Positions 47,607 through 57,604 of a stretch of 64,000 nt of DNA are shown in pieces. Origin of the DNA: Phytoactinopolyspora mesophila (GTDB lineage: Bacteria > Actinomycetota > Actinomycetes > Jiangellales > Jiangellaceae); the NCBI RefSeq assembly GCF_010122465.1, contig NZ_WLZY01000007.1, positions 36,924-100,923 on the forward strand. The letters are read 5' to 3'. Each line of letters begins with the position of its first letter. Positions within the stretch are counted from its first letter, which is position 1. The notes beneath the pieces were generated by a model. The model saw only the letters and a program-made list of their open reading frames with translations. It was not told the origin of the DNA and ran no database searches. The position numbers and the translations under genes are program-made.

Positions 47607-49850
47607 CTACGCTGTCATCGCGGCCTGCCGCCGCCGAGCATGGGGTCCGGTCCACCACTGCCAGAAGAAGATCGCCAGCCCGCCGGCCAGACCGATGGCA
47701 TCAGCGGCGATCGAACCGTGCAGCAGCAATAGCCCGGAAGCCGCCAAGCACACCCGCAAAGCAGGGTTGATCTTGCGATCGACGTACCCTACGACGGCCA
47801 CCCCGAGGCACAGGATCCCGAACAGTGCGCTGAGGAAGGCGAGTATCCCGGTGACCCAGGTCGCGTCCTGCAGCAACAACTCCGGCGACAGCAGGAACAT
47901 GTAGGGCACCACAAAACCACCGAGTGCGATACGCGCCGATTGCACACCCGTGCGCATCGGATTGCTACGAGCAATACCCGATGCAGCATATGAAGCGAGA
48001 CAGACAGGCGGCGTGATGTCGGCCAACACACCGAAGTAGTAGACGAACATGTGAGCGATGAGGATCTGTTCGGGACCGAACCCTCCCGCGATCATGATGG
48101 CCGGTGCGGCCAGGGTGGCGGTGATCACGTAGTTCGCCGTGGTCGGCACCCCGATCCCCAGGATGAGACAGGCGACCATCGCCAGTACCGCCGTCGGCAG
48201 CAGGTAGCCTCCGGCGAGGTTCACCAGCTCACGGCCCAGCTGCAGCCCAACGCCCGTCAACGTGATGACGCCGGCGATGAGCCCCGCGGCGGCACACGCC
48301 ACGATGATCGGCAGCGCCAGCCGGGCGGCGTCGACCAGTCCGTCCAGGAACGTCAACGGCGAGAGCTTGTCCTCCATCGCCCGCCATCGCCGGAAGGCCA
48401 ACATGATGAGCTGCGCGAGCACGTTGATCCCGATCGCGACGACGATCGCCGTCGTGGCCGCCCGCATCGGCGTCTGCCCCTGAAGCAGGACAACGAAGAT
48501 CACGATGATCGGGATCAGCAAGTATCCCTTACGAAGGATCAGCTTTCGCACGTTAGGCAGCTGGTCACGCGGGAGGCCGCCGATCCCCAGACGCTTCGAG
48601 TCGTAGTGAATGATCACGTACTGCGCGACGAAGAAGAGGATGGCCGGGATGATCGCGGCCTTCATGATCTCCGAGTACGGCTGCCCGGTGATGTCGATCA
48701 TGATGAACGCCGCCGCGCCCATGATCGGAGGCGCGAGCTGGCCACCGGTGGACGACGCCGCCTCGACCGCGCCGGCATACTCGCCCTTGTATCCCGACTT
48801 CTTCATCATCGGAATAGTGAAAGCGCCGTTGCCCACCGTGTTGGCGACCGAGCTCCCGGTGATGGTCCCGGAGAATGCGCTGGTCATAACCCCGACTTTG
48901 GCTGTCCCACCGGTCATCCATCCGGTGGCGCCGAAAGCCGCCTCGGTGAAGAACTTCTCCATGCCGGTGCGCTGCAGCATCGCGGCAAAAATCATGAACA
49001 GATAAATGAATGTGGACGATACCGCGATCGGTGTCCCGAAGACCCCTTCGGTGCCGAGGAACTGCGTGGAGACAATCCGGTCGATCGAGTAGCCGCCGTG
49101 CTGCAGGAAACCCGGCATCTGCTCACCCAGATAGGCATAAGCCAGCATGACCACCGCCACCGCCACCAGCGGTGTACCGATGACGCGCTGGGCGGCCACC
49201 AGGATCAGCATGATGCCGATCGTGCCAACGGCGAGATGGACGTCATCATGTCGGCCCGCCTGGCTGAGAATCTCCCTGGAGTTGAAGAACAGATACAGCC
49301 CGCTGAAGAACCCGAGGAGCGAAAGCACGACGTCAGCCACGGGCATACCGGCCAGCGCCCACGGGGCGTGTCTGGCGGCCTGGACAAGCAGTACTATGCC
49401 GACCGCCGGCAACGCCGCGTGCAGGCCCGCGTCGCCTATGGCAACGAGGTACAGCAGACCTGCCAGGATCATTCCGGTGATAATCCAGCTGCGGCGGATC
49501 TCTCGCTTCTGAAACTCCATCTTGGCCGGGTACAGCAGAAACGTCAGTCCCAGACCGAACGCCAGATGGAATGTCCGCTGCTGGTGGCTCGGTAGCTGCC
49601 CGAAGATGGCCGTATACAGATGGAAGACACTCAGCGACAGCGCCAGGATGAAGAACGCCCACCGCCACCACACCTGCATATGCGCACGCGTCTTGACCGT
49701 CGCCTCGGTGAAGCCGGCTTCCTCGAGCTGAGCTACATCCTTCTCGATCTCCTTGATGATCTCGTCGGGCAGCTCAGCGGGAACCTGCGCCGAAGCTCGG
49801 CTCACGTATCCCTCATGGGGAACCGGCCCGGGCTGTCTGTCGTCAGCCAT
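47607..49850 (-). CDS. TRAP transporter fused permease (4TM/12TM, TAXI type)
   Basis: Membrane subunit of a sodium- or proton-driven TRAP uptake system, with the small (DctQ) and large (DctM) subunits fused. The 747-residue product has a soluble N-terminal ~55 residues, four membrane helices, then a DctM part with many helices and conserved stretches such as [39 protein letters not shown] and [20 protein letters not shown]. It ends in a basic tail. It lies 14 bases after the DUF1850 gene, with the TAXI binding protein just before that. Confidence 0.95.
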   Translation of the reverse strand: MADDRQPGPVPHEGYVSRASAQVPAELPDEIIKEIEKDVAQLEEAGFTEATVKTRAHMQVWWRWAFFILALSLSVFHLYTAIFGQLPSHQQRTFHLAFGLGLTFLLYPAKMEFQKREIRRSWIITGMILAGLLYLVAIGDAGLHAALPAVGIVLLVQAARHAPWALAGMPVADVVLSLLGFFSGLYLFFNSREILSQAGRHDDVHLAVGTIGIMLILVAAQRVIGTPLVAVAVVMLAYAYLGEQMPGFLQHGGYSIDRIVSTQFLGTEGVFGTPIAVSSTFIYLFMIFAAMLQRTGMEKFFTEAAFGATGWMTGGTAKVGVMTSAFSGTITGSSVANTVGNGAFTIPMMKKSGYKGEYAGAVEAASSTGGQLAPPIMGAAAFIMIDITGQPYSEIMKAAIIPAILFFVAQYVIIHYDSKRLGIGGLPRDQLPNVRKLILRKGYLLIPIIVIFVVLLQGQTPMRAATTAIVVAIGINVLAQLIMLAFRRWRAMEDKLSPLTFLDGLVDAARLALPIIVACAAAGLIAGVITLTGVGLQLGRELVNLAGGYLLPTAVLAMVACLILGIGVPTTANYVITATLAAPAIMIAGGFGPEQILIAHMFVYYFGVLADITPPVCLASYAASGIARSNPMRTGVQSARIALGGFVVPYMFLLSPELLLQDATWVTGILAFLSALFGILCLGVAVVGYVDRKINPALRVCLAASGLLLLHGSIAADAIGLAGGLAIFFWQWWTGPHARRRQAAMTA

Positions 49851-49864
49851 CGCCTCCGCCTTGT

Positions 49865-50503
49865 CTATCGTTCGTGAACAGCGAGTTCGACATACTCGCC
49901 CGCGCGGGCGACATCCAGCAACCGCACCCGGTCACCGTCGGAGAAAACCAGCACGTGATCAACCGCCTCGCTGCCGACCCGGACCGGGACCGTGCCGATC
50001 GGGAAACCGTGATGCAGGACACGATACGCGCCGTCTTCGTGAAGGAACGTCGTCGTCCGATCACCGCTCTCTTCCGCGCCCGCGGGAAGGTTGGGACCGA
50101 ACTCGTCGAACCAAAGCTCGTCGAGCAGGATCTGTGGGGCCTCATCGATCGAGAACGACTCGACCACCAGCCTCTTGGTCACTGAATGAGTGTGTTCCAA
50201 GTCGAACCCCTCACCAGGCGCGACGGGCCGACTGAAGGCCACCGTTTCCGCACCGTGGTCGTAGATCTCAAGCCGGAGCTCGCCGGAACCGGCCAGCCGC
50301 ATCCACCCGGCGCCCGCCAGCGACAGCAGAAGGGCGACCAGCAACGTGCCCACGACATATCTGGCCCGACGCTGCCGCGAAGGTGGTGCGGCTTCGGATT
50401 CCAGCCGCACCACCCGGTTCGAAGCAGTCCTGCTCACCTCGAGGCTCGCCTTTCTGATCAGCGCCCGCCAACGGTCACCACGCGCCAGTTCGAGCGGGTT
50501 CAC
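49865..50503 (-). CDS. DUF1850 protein of the TRAP operon
   Basis: The product (212 residues from the GTG at 50503; a GTG at 50437 is an alternative) has one membrane helix near YVVGTLLVALLLSLAGAGWM and an outer domain with HTHSVTKRLVVESFSID and ELWFDEFGPNLP, the DUF1850 pattern. DUF1850 genes are repeatedly found beside TAXI-type TRAP transporters; their function is unknown, possibly assembly or substrate handling. It is flanked by the binding protein (32 bases) and the permease (14 bases), so it is in the operon. Confidence 0.85.
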   Translation of the reverse strand: MNPLELARGDRWRALIRKASLEVSRTASNRVVRLESEAAPPSRQRRARYVVGTLLVALLLSLAGAGWMRLAGSGELRLEIYDHGAETVAFSRPVAPGEGFDLEHTHSVTKRLVVESFSIDEAPQILLDELWFDEFGPNLPAGAEESGDRTTTFLHEDGAYRVLHHGFPIGTVPVRVGSEAVDHVLVFSDGDRVRLLDVARAGEYVELAVHER

Positions 50504-50535
50504 CCGCCGACGGGTTCATCGCCCCTCGTGAGACC

Positions 50536-51501
50536 TCAGTCCAACGCGCCGACCTCTTCGTAGTACCGCTCGGCGCCCGGATGCAGCGGAATGTCACCAC
50601 GGCCGTCCAGCGCGGTCTCGATGTCGATCTCTTCCGCCGTGGCGTGCGCGGCGATAATCGCCTCGGTCTCCTGGTACATCACCCTGGTGAGCTCGTAGGC
50701 GGTGTCGTCGTCGAGATCCGACCGGGCATAGAGCGTCGCCCAGTTGGTCACCAGTGTGGCCGGCTCGTCAATGTTGGTGTAGGTGCCGGGCTCGTACGGG
50801 ACCTCGGTCAATGATGGATCATCGGTCAGCGTCTGCTCCAGCAGCTCACCTTCGAGCGAGACCAGAGTCAGGTCGATGGCCGTCGCGACCTCCTCGAGGC
50901 TACCGGCCGGCAGCGCCAGGATGCCGAACGTCGCGTCGATGGAACCGTCTCGGAGCCGGTCGGCGGCGTCACCGAAGGTGTCCTGGAACTCCTCGACCTG
51001 AATGCCGGCCCGCTCCATGAGGTCACGAGCGAACGCTTCTGTCCCGCTGCCAGGCGGGCCGATCGCCACGCGCATGCCGTCCAGGTCCTCAACCGTCTCG
51101 ATACCGGCATCGGCACGCGCGACGATCTGGTTGACCTCCCGGTAGACGTTGCCGATGAAGGTGATGTCGTGATCTTCGCCGTCGAACGGATCAGCGCCGG
51201 CATGGGCGAGCGCGGCCCGTCCGTTCACCGCCATGATCAGGTCGACCTCTTCGTCGTGCAGGAGCGCGAGGTTCTCGTCCGATGCACCACTGGATTGGGT
51301 ACTCACCCGCACGTCTTCGACGTTGTCGTTCCACACGCCGGCGATAGCACCACCAAGCGGGAAGTACGTGCCGCCGGTGGAACCCGTAGCGATGGTGAGG
51401 GACTCCGTACCGTCCCCACACGCCGCCAGGAATAACGCGGGAGCCGCCAGCAACGCGGCAATCCGTCCCGCTTTAGTGCGCTCCGCCCTTGTCATGTTCA
51501 T
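50536..51501 (-). CDS. TAXI-family TRAP solute-binding lipoprotein
   Basis: Periplasmic-type binding protein of the TRAP system. The ~321-residue product has a lipoprotein signal: NMTRAERTKAGRIAALLA then a lipobox FLAAC. The TAXI fold shows as LTIATGSTGGTYFPLGGAIA, GATG-like SSGASDENLALLHDEEVDL and GPPGSGTEAFARDLME. GAGGAGG lies 3 bases before the ATG at 51501 and 9 before the ATG at 51495, so either may be used. TAXI proteins often bind glutamate or other dicarboxylates, but the ligand is not evident here. Confidence 0.92.
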   Translation of the reverse strand: MNMTRAERTKAGRIAALLAAPALFLAACGDGTESLTIATGSTGGTYFPLGGAIAGVWNDNVEDVRVSTQSSGASDENLALLHDEEVDLIMAVNGRAALAHAGADPFDGEDHDITFIGNVYREVNQIVARADAGIETVEDLDGMRVAIGPPGSGTEAFARDLMERAGIQVEEFQDTFGDAADRLRDGSIDATFGILALPAGSLEEVATAIDLTLVSLEGELLEQTLTDDPSLTEVPYEPGTYTNIDEPATLVTNWATLYARSDLDDDTAYELTRVMYQETEAIIAAHATAEEIDIETALDGRGDIPLHPGAERYYEEVGALD

Positions 51502-51814
51502 TGTCCTCCTCGAGATCAGAAAACCCATAGCCGCATCGCGAGGCGTTGACCAGAGGCCGCGGCCGCGATCCGGCGGTGCTACGGGGTGTTGTCCTCGTTC
51601 GTGGTAGATCGGAGTTTCATGGTCGACTCCACGGATCACTAGGACAAACAGGTGACTTTGCGTTGACGTTAAGGCCGCCTGGAAGCCACGGGCAAGGAGA
51701 TCAGCACTCCGGCGTGTCTGGGACGCGGAACCGAGTCGGATTCGTGTCACGTTCGTGACACATCGCGCCTGGCCGCCCGCTCGCGGCGAACGACTCGTGG
51801 TCCCTGCGGGGGAA
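51502..51814. other. Gene-free region between the TRAP operon and rny (313 bp)
   Basis: Carries the TRAP operon promoter region and the palindrome at 51744-51761. The right end adjoins the rny stop. I see no gene and no clear -10/-35 pair. Confidence 0.6.
51744..51761. promoter_or_regulatory. 18-bp palindrome upstream of the TRAP operon
   Basis: GTGTCACGTTCGTGACAC is a perfect palindrome with 8-bp arms and a 2-base centre. It lies 243 bases before the binding-protein start and 54 bases after rny. It looks like an operator for a dimeric regulator, but the position is far from the gene. Confidence 0.45.
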
Positions 51815-53389
51815 CTAGCGAGCGAACTCCGTGGAGCGAGATTCCCGAACCACCGTGATCCGGATCTGACCCGGGTAGGTGAGTTCCTCCTCGACCTGTT
51901 TGGCGATATCCCGCGCCAGCACCTGCGCCTGGAGGTCGTCCACGACGTCGGGCAGCACCATGACCCGGACTTCTCGCCCGGCCTGCATGGCGAAGACCTT
52001 CTCGACGCCCTCCTGCGACATCGCGATCTCTTCCAGCCGCTCGAGCCGCTTCACATAGGCCTCGAGGGACTCCCGCCGGGCTCCCGGACGACTGCCGGAG
52101 ATCGCATCGGCCGCCTGCGTCAGAACGGCCTCCACGGTGCGGACCTCGACCTCGTTGTGGTGCGCCTCGATGGCGTGCACGACGTCTTCGCTCTCGCCGT
52201 AGCGACGCGCGATCTCGGCCCCGATCAGAGCGTGGCTGCCGTCAACCTCATGAGTGAGTGCCTTGCCGATGTCGTGCAGGAGCGCACAACGCTTGGCCAG
52301 CGCGACGTCGAGACCGAGCTCCGCGGCCATCACCCCGGCCAGATGCGCGGACTCCAGCAGATGCTGAAGCACGTTCTGACCGTACGACGTGCGATACCGC
52401 AACCGGCCGAGCAACACGACCAGATCGGGGTGCACGTCGGCAACACCGACCTCGACCAAGGCGTCTTCGCCGGCGCGCACACAAAGGTTCTCGACCTCGG
52501 CCTTACTGCGGTGGTACTGCTCCTCGATTCGGTGCGGGTGAATCCGGCCGTCGAGGACGAGCTGTTCCAGTGTCAACCGCGCGATCTCACGGCGCACCGG
52601 ATCGAAGCACGAGAGAAGCACCGCCTCCGGGGTGTCGTCGATGATGACGTTCACGCCGGTGATTTGCTCGAAAGCCCTGATGTTGCGGCCTTCGCGGCCG
52701 ATGATGCGCCCTTTCATCTCATCGCCGGGCAGATTCAGCACCGACACCACGGCTTCGGCCGTTTGCTCCGACGCAAGGCGCTGAATGGCCAGTGTGATGA
52801 TTTCCCGCGCGCGCTTCTTGGCGTCCTCGTTCGCCTCGCGTTCGATTTCCCGCGCTCTGATGGCCGCTTCTCGCTTGGCCTGGTTCTCTATCACTTCGAC
52901 GAGTTCGTTCTTCGCCTCGTCGGCGCTCAGGCCGGCGACTCGTGCCAACTCGGCCTGCCGAGCATTCTCGAGTTCTTCGAGTTCGACGAATTTGGCCGCG
53001 ATAGCCGCCTCTTGGCGAGATAGCTCGTACTCGCGGCCCTCCAGGGCACGGTTCTCAATATGAAGCCGAGCTTCGCGTTGGCCGAGCCGCGCCTCTCGCT
53101 GTTCTAGATCGAGCCGTTTTTCCCGAATCTGCGCATTCGTTTCGTCTGCGTGCTGCTCGAATTGTTCTGCCTCGGCACGCGCACGCTGAAGAATCTCGGT
53201 GGCTTCATTCTGTGCCGCCTCGGTGATACCGGCGGCTTGAGCCTGCGCTGCTTCTTGTTCGGCAGAAATAGCTGCCTGCTGCTCGTCAGCGGAACGCTGA
53301 CTGGCGCGACGAACAAGGAAGAAGGCAACAACTGTAGCGGCGACAACCGCGACAATGCCGACGATGAGGATCGCAGTACCAGTCTCCAT
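51815..53389 (-). CDS. rny: Ribonuclease Y
   Basis: Membrane-bound endoribonuclease that starts mRNA decay. The 524-residue product has an N-terminal membrane helix (AILIVGIVAVVAATVVAFFL), a long Ala/Glu/Gln-rich coiled coil to about residue 200, a KH domain (GDEMKGRIIGREGRNIRAFE), and an HD domain with LLHDIGKALTHEVDGSH. Length matches the family. The ATG at 53389 has GAGGAG 6 bases upstream. It lies downstream of recX in the usual actinobacterial order, with a 426-base gap holding its own promoter. Confidence 0.96.
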   Translation of the reverse strand: METGTAILIVGIVAVVAATVVAFFLVRRASQRSADEQQAAISAEQEAAQAQAAGITEAAQNEATEILQRARAEAEQFEQHADETNAQIREKRLDLEQREARLGQREARLHIENRALEGREYELSRQEAAIAAKFVELEELENARQAELARVAGLSADEAKNELVEVIENQAKREAAIRAREIEREANEDAKKRAREIITLAIQRLASEQTAEAVVSVLNLPGDEMKGRIIGREGRNIRAFEQITGVNVIIDDTPEAVLLSCFDPVRREIARLTLEQLVLDGRIHPHRIEEQYHRSKAEVENLCVRAGEDALVEVGVADVHPDLVVLLGRLRYRTSYGQNVLQHLLESAHLAGVMAAELGLDVALAKRCALLHDIGKALTHEVDGSHALIGAEIARRYGESEDVVHAIEAHHNEVEVRTVEAVLTQAADAISGSRPGARRESLEAYVKRLERLEEIAMSQEGVEKVFAMQAGREVRVMVLPDVVDDLQAQVLARDIAKQVEEELTYPGQIRITVVRESRSTEFAR

Positions 53390-53815
53390 CGTCGGCTCCT
53401 CACATCAGCGCCCTCGCGGGCGAAGCTTCGGCGGAAACCGTCCGCAACCGCGATGGTCGTCATGCACAAGAGCCTCGTGCCCTGCCCACCATACTGAGCT
53501 AGCCATATATGGCCAACCACATCCCACAGCCCACGCATCGTATGCGCGCCGTCGAATACTAACCCCTTCGCGCCGCCTGGTGAGACGGAGGTCCGGCGTT
53601 TAGGTGCCCCGATGTCGTGCTGCTATGTCGATCCGCGGTGCGGAGTACTTTCCACCTTTAGCATCGAGGCTACGTAAGGGCGAACACAAGGTCAAGGCAG
53701 GGTAACCTTACTGCGCCCTGCAGGCGACATGGCCGCGGGCGTCCTCATACGTTCCAGCGGAACAAGACCGGCCTGCGCGGGAACATCCTCGCACAGTAAT
53801 GAACGTCGCGAAAGA
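53390..53815. other. Gene-free region between rny and recX (426 bp)
   Basis: Contains the rny promoter candidate and a weak 6-bp hairpin (GCAGGG/CCCTGC, 53697-53721) about 95 bases after recX. Short frames here are not convincing. Confidence 0.6.
53488..53516 (-). promoter_or_regulatory. rny promoter candidate
   Basis: On the minus strand TTGGCC (53516-53511) and TATGGT (53493-53488) are 17 bases apart, about 100 bases before the rny ATG. The spacer overlaps a perfect 12-bp palindrome GCCATATATGGC (53502-53513). Confidence 0.5.
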
Positions 53816-54397
53816 TCATTCTTCAAGTGGTTCCGGCGGCATGCTGGACTCGTCCACGCCCTCGGATTCGAGCATTTCGCGCACCACGCGATAGGCCAGA
53901 CCCGCCGGGTAACCCTTCCGCCCCAACATGCTGATCAACCTCCTACTGCGAGCCGCGGGATCGAGCCTCCGGGTGCCGGCCAATCGTTTGACGACAAGAT
54001 CTCTGGCCATTTGCTCTTCCTGCTCGGCAGGCACTGCCTCGACGGCTTGCTCCACCACCCCCGGCGATACCCCCCGCTGACGCAGCTCGTGACTCAAGGC
54101 TCGCCTGGCCAGCCCGCGCCCGGTATGGCGGGACTCTACCCATGCGGCGGCAAACGCGGCGTCGTCGACCAGCTTGACCTCGCTGAATCGATCCAACACC
54201 CGGTCTCGCACATCTTCGGGCACGCCCTTTTTCTTCATCGCCTGATCAAGCTGGGCACGTGTCTGCGGCGCTGCTGCCAAGCGGCGCAGCGCGACAGACC
54301 GAGCCACGCTCTCCGGGTCAGCGAGCTCAGACCCTTCGTCCAACTGGCTTTCCGGGTTCTCAGCAGTGTCTGAGAACCCGTGTTCGCCGTTACTCAT
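53816..54397 (-). CDS. recX: RecX, RecA modulator
   Basis: Small helical protein that binds RecA filaments and limits their activity. The ~193-residue product has the three-helix repeats of the family: VALRRLAAAPQTRAQLDQAM, LVDDAAFAAAWVESRHTGRG and MLGRKGYPAGLAYRVVREML. The ATG at 54397 is chosen; a TTG at 54415 would add six residues. It begins just after recA, so it is co-transcribed. About 40 acidic residues precede the conserved core. Confidence 0.93.
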   Translation of the reverse strand: MSNGEHGFSDTAENPESQLDEGSELADPESVARSVALRRLAAAPQTRAQLDQAMKKKGVPEDVRDRVLDRFSEVKLVDDAAFAAAWVESRHTGRGLARRALSHELRQRGVSPGVVEQAVEAVPAEQEEQMARDLVVKRLAGTRRLDPAARSRRLISMLGRKGYPAGLAYRVVREMLESEGVDESSMPPEPLEE

Positions 54398-54420
54398 CGA
54401 ACGCTGCCACCACAAAGATT

Positions 54421-55458
54421 TCAGAAATCAACCGGCGCTTCTTCTACCGCCGTGTCAATCTTTGGGCCTACGCCGAGCTTCTCCTTGATCTTCTTCTCGA
54501 TCTCGTCGGCGAGGTCCGGATTCTCTTTCAGGAAATTACGAGCATTCTCTTTACCTTGTCCCAGTTGGTCACCTTCGTAGGTGTACCAAGCACCGGATTT
54601 CCGGACGATACTCTGCTCAACCCCGAGGTCGATCAAACCACCCTCGCGGCTGATCCCCTCGCCGTAGAGGATGTCGAACTCGGCCTGCTTGAACGGCGGC
54701 GCCACCTTGTTCTTGACGACCTTGACACGAGTACGGTTTCCCACCGCGTCAGTGCCGTCCTTCAACGTCTCGATCCGGCGGATGTCGAGACGGACAGAAG
54801 CGTAGAACTTCAGCGCCTTTCCACCCGATGTGGTCTCGGGCGACCCGAAGAAGACGCCGACCTTCTCACGGAGCTGGTTGATGAAAATGGCGGTGGTCTT
54901 GGACTGGCTCAGAGCACCGGCAAGTTTACGTAGCGCCTGGCTCATCAGCCGCGCTTGCAACCCCACATGACTGTCCCCCATCTCACCCTCGATCTCCGCC
55001 CGTGGCACCAGTGCGGCCACTGAGTCGACGACGATGATGTCCAGAGCACCCGAGCGAATCAGCGTGTCCGCGATCTCCAGCGCCTGCTCACCGGTGTCAG
55101 GCTGGGACACCAGCAGCGCATCGGTATCAACGCCCAGCGCCTTGGCATACTCCGGGTCCAGCGCGTGCTCGGCGTCGATGAAGCCGGCTACCCCGCCGGC
55201 CTTCTGAGCATTAGCCACCGCGTGCAGAGCGACGGTGGTCTTACCGCTGCTCTCCGGGCCGTACATCTCCACCACCCGGCCACGGGGCAACCCACCGATG
55301 CCGAGTGCCACGTCCAACGAGATCGCCCCCGTGGGGATGATCTCGACGGGTGCGCGGGCTTCCTCGCCCAAGCGCATCACCGATCCCTTGCCATACGCTC
55401 GCTCAATCTGCGCGAGCGCAGTGTCAAGGGCCTTCTCGCGATCTGCGGGAGCTGCCAT
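54421..55458 (-). CDS. recA: RecA recombinase
   Basis: ATP-dependent strand-exchange protein and coprotease for LexA. The 345-residue product starts [20 protein letters not shown], has Walker [32 protein letters not shown], and loop L2 region [20 protein letters not shown]. It contains no intein. The ATG at 55458 has AGGTGG 5 bases upstream and gives the usual N-terminus; two earlier ATGs in frame add up to 22 non-conserved residues. Two damage-responsive elements lie upstream (55521-55543 and 55608-55621). Confidence 0.98.
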   Translation of the reverse strand: MAAPADREKALDTALAQIERAYGKGSVMRLGEEARAPVEIIPTGAISLDVALGIGGLPRGRVVEMYGPESSGKTTVALHAVANAQKAGGVAGFIDAEHALDPEYAKALGVDTDALLVSQPDTGEQALEIADTLIRSGALDIIVVDSVAALVPRAEIEGEMGDSHVGLQARLMSQALRKLAGALSQSKTTAIFINQLREKVGVFFGSPETTSGGKALKFYASVRLDIRRIETLKDGTDAVGNRTRVKVVKNKVAPPFKQAEFDILYGEGISREGGLIDLGVEQSIVRKSGAWYTYEGDQLGQGKENARNFLKENPDLADEIEKKIKEKLGVGPKIDTAVEEAPVDF

Positions 55459-55520
55459 GGATACCACCTGAGATTGACGGGCCGCCCCGCGGCCCTGAGT
55501 TCGTTTAGCCATCGATCGAG

Positions 55521-55543
55521 ACACTACGCCGTGCCACTGACAG
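55521..55543 (-). promoter_or_regulatory. LexA-independent damage promoter of recA (RecA-NDp type)
   Basis: On the minus strand CTGTCAGTG, eight bases, then TAGTGT match the RecA-NDp consensus TTGTCRGTG-N8-TAnnnT used by the PafBC regulator in mycobacteria. Transcription would start near 55514, about 56 bases before the recA ATG. Confidence 0.8.
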
Positions 55544-55564
55544 GGTCGAGATCAAAACTGGCCC

Positions 55565-55573
55565 TGTGGATAA
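55565..55573. promoter_or_regulatory. Consensus DnaA box upstream of recA
   Basis: TGTGGATAA is the exact reverse complement of TTATCCACA. A single box; it may be chance, but it lies between the damage promoter and the LexA box. Confidence 0.35.
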
Positions 55574-55607
55574 CATTCGCTGTCTCGACATGTTCCACAC
55601 GCTATAC

Positions 55608-55621
55608 CGAACCTCTGTTCG
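55608..55621. promoter_or_regulatory. LexA box upstream of recA
   Basis: CGAACCTCTGTTCG fits CGAAC-N4-GTTCG perfectly. It lies 150 bases before the recA ATG, upstream of the LexA-independent promoter, so it implies a second, more distal recA promoter. Confidence 0.8.
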
Positions 55622-55675
55622 AACGCGAGCGACACGCCGTCGCAGCCACTCCCGCCCGCCCACCCACCCACCCCA

Positions 55676-55764
55676 GGTGATCGTCAGTGCGTTGTGGTCG
55701 CTCTGAGGTGATCAAGAGTGGGTTGAGGCTGCGCGTCAGCGACCACAACGCACTGACGATCACC
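55676..55764. repeat. 27-bp perfect inverted repeat between the amidohydrolase gene and recA
   Basis: The 27 bases at 55676-55702 are the exact reverse complement of 55738-55764, with a 35-base loop. Inside, AGGTGATC occurs twice (in the left arm and in the loop). It lies 14 bases after the amidohydrolase stop and may stop transcription before the recA promoter region. Confidence 0.9.
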
Positions 55765-55778
55765 GCAAAGGGGTGCCC

Positions 55779-57392
55779 TCACGGGGAGCCGTGGACCAGT
55801 TCGCCGTCGAGGAAAGTGGCGACCACCGGCACGTCGGCCAACGACGCGGCCTCGACGTGGCGCGGATCGTCACCCAGCACGACGAGATCTGCACACATCC
55901 CCGGTTTGAGGACGCCCACCTGGTCCTCCATCCGGCACGCGTACGCACTCCCCGTGGTGTAGGCCGCGAGCGCTTCGTCCACGGTGACGGATTCGTCCGC
56001 ACCGATCGGAACACCCCCTGAACTAGTGCGCTGCACCATCTGCTGGATCGCCCGCAACGGCGCGCCGTCGGAGACCGGACGGTCTGAACTGCCCGCAAGG
56101 CCGATGCCGTGGTCGAGGAACGAGCGCCCCCGGTAGAGCCACTTGCTACGCCGCTCCCCCACCAGCCGGTGGTAGTCGTCGCCGAAGACGCGCAGGAAGG
56201 TCGGCTGCACGACCGCGGTCAGCCCGGCCGCGGCCATCCGTTGCAGCTGGTCCGGACGGACCAGCCCGGCGTGCTCGATCCGGTGCCGGGCATCCGGGCG
56301 TGGATCGGCCGTCTGCGCCGCCATCACCGCGTTGATCGCCTGGTCGATGGCCCGGTCGCCGATGGCGTGCAGCGCCAGTTGCCAGCCGGCCCGGTGGGCA
56401 TCGCTCACCAGCGACGTCAGTTCGGCGTCGGAGTAGGTGAGCTGACCGAGCCCGGCATCGCCCGCGTAGGGCTCGCTCACCGCGGCGGTACGGGCCGACA
56501 TGCCGCCGTCGAGCCAGAGCTTGGTCGCGCCGATCGCCAGGCGCGCACTTCCCAGTCCGGTCCGCATCCCCAAGTCGATCGACCGGGCGATACCGTCCTC
56601 GGGCGCTGCCCCTGACTCCCGCAGCATCGTGGCCGGCGGCATCACCTGCACCCGGACCGGAAGCCGGCCCTGCTCCAATGCGTACTGATAAGCAGCGAGC
56701 TCCACCGGTGAGAAGCCGGCCAGGCCGGTGGCGATACCTGCGTCGGCACACGTGGTCACGCCTTGCGCCAGACACTGCCGCCCCGCCGTCTCGATCGCGT
56801 CGACGATCTCCTGGACACTGAGCGGCAGCCGCACCGCGCGAGGCAAAGCCATGGCGTCCTCGGTGAACAGGCCGGTAGGCCGCCCGTCACCCGCTGTCTC
56901 GACACCAGGCGCGGCGCCAGCGTACTCGTCGTCAGAAATGAGATCGAGAACCGCACGGGAGACCAGGCACGCGTGTCCGGAGACGTGGGTGATGAACACC
57001 TTACGGCCGGGAACCACCGTCTCCAGGTCCTGCCACGTGAGATGTCCGCCCAGCGGCCGCTGGTCGTATCCCGCCAGATCCACCCACCGGCCGTCCGGCG
57101 TCGCCGCTGCCGCCCCGGCTACCGCCTCGAGCACCGCGTCCTTGCTCCGGCATGCCGAAAGATCGACGAGCTGACTGGCGACGCCGGTCCACGTCAGGTG
57201 GGTATGGGCATCGACGAAGCCCGGCAGCACCGTAGCGCCTCCGAGGTCGATGGTGCGCGCCGCCGGCAGCCCGGCTACGTCCTCGTCCAGGCCGACGATC
57301 CGGCCCGCCCAGACGCCGATGACCGATGCGGTCGGCCGCTCCGGGTCCATCGTCAGCGCCTGGCACCCGGTGATCCGCAGGTCGAGCTGCAT
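55779..57392 (-). CDS. Amidohydrolase, YtcJ-like
   Basis: Metal-dependent hydrolase of the amidohydrolase superfamily (amidohydrolase_3/YtcJ group). The 537-residue product has the metal-binding HTHLTW after GGATVLPGFVDA, HAIGDRAIDQAINAV, a later HRIEHAGLV, and GSSDRPVSDGAPLRAIQQMV. It has the N- and C-terminal beta-sandwich parts of the family. Substrate unknown; relatives include N-substituted formamide deformylase. The ATG at 57392 has AGGAG 4 bases upstream. It lies between recA and the DUF3046 gene, which are usually closer together. Confidence 0.88.
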   Translation of the reverse strand: MQLDLRITGCQALTMDPERPTASVIGVWAGRIVGLDEDVAGLPAARTIDLGGATVLPGFVDAHTHLTWTGVASQLVDLSACRSKDAVLEAVAGAAAATPDGRWVDLAGYDQRPLGGHLTWQDLETVVPGRKVFITHVSGHACLVSRAVLDLISDDEYAGAAPGVETAGDGRPTGLFTEDAMALPRAVRLPLSVQEIVDAIETAGRQCLAQGVTTCADAGIATGLAGFSPVELAAYQYALEQGRLPVRVQVMPPATMLRESGAAPEDGIARSIDLGMRTGLGSARLAIGATKLWLDGGMSARTAAVSEPYAGDAGLGQLTYSDAELTSLVSDAHRAGWQLALHAIGDRAIDQAINAVMAAQTADPRPDARHRIEHAGLVRPDQLQRMAAAGLTAVVQPTFLRVFGDDYHRLVGERRSKWLYRGRSFLDHGIGLAGSSDRPVSDGAPLRAIQQMVQRTSSGGVPIGADESVTVDEALAAYTTGSAYACRMEDQVGVLKPGMCADLVVLGDDPRHVEAASLADVPVVATFLDGELVHGSP

Positions 57393-57604
57393 ACTTCTCC
57401 TCTCCGGGCCCCTGCCGACGGCAGGTCGATCCCGGTCCTACGCCTGCAAAGGCGGTCCGCTCAGTACGTCGAGAACAGTATCGGCGGGAGTCCACGCCGG
57501 GGTCCTGATCGGCACGAACTCCGCAGCGGGCCGCCCGGCCGACGGTGCCGGTGATCCGTTCACCGTCCTGCGCATCACACAGCTACTCGGTAGTGCCGCG
57601 GACA

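Noticed and set aside
51755..53023. 422-codon plus-strand open frame
   Set aside because: Antisense to rny, no family resemblance.
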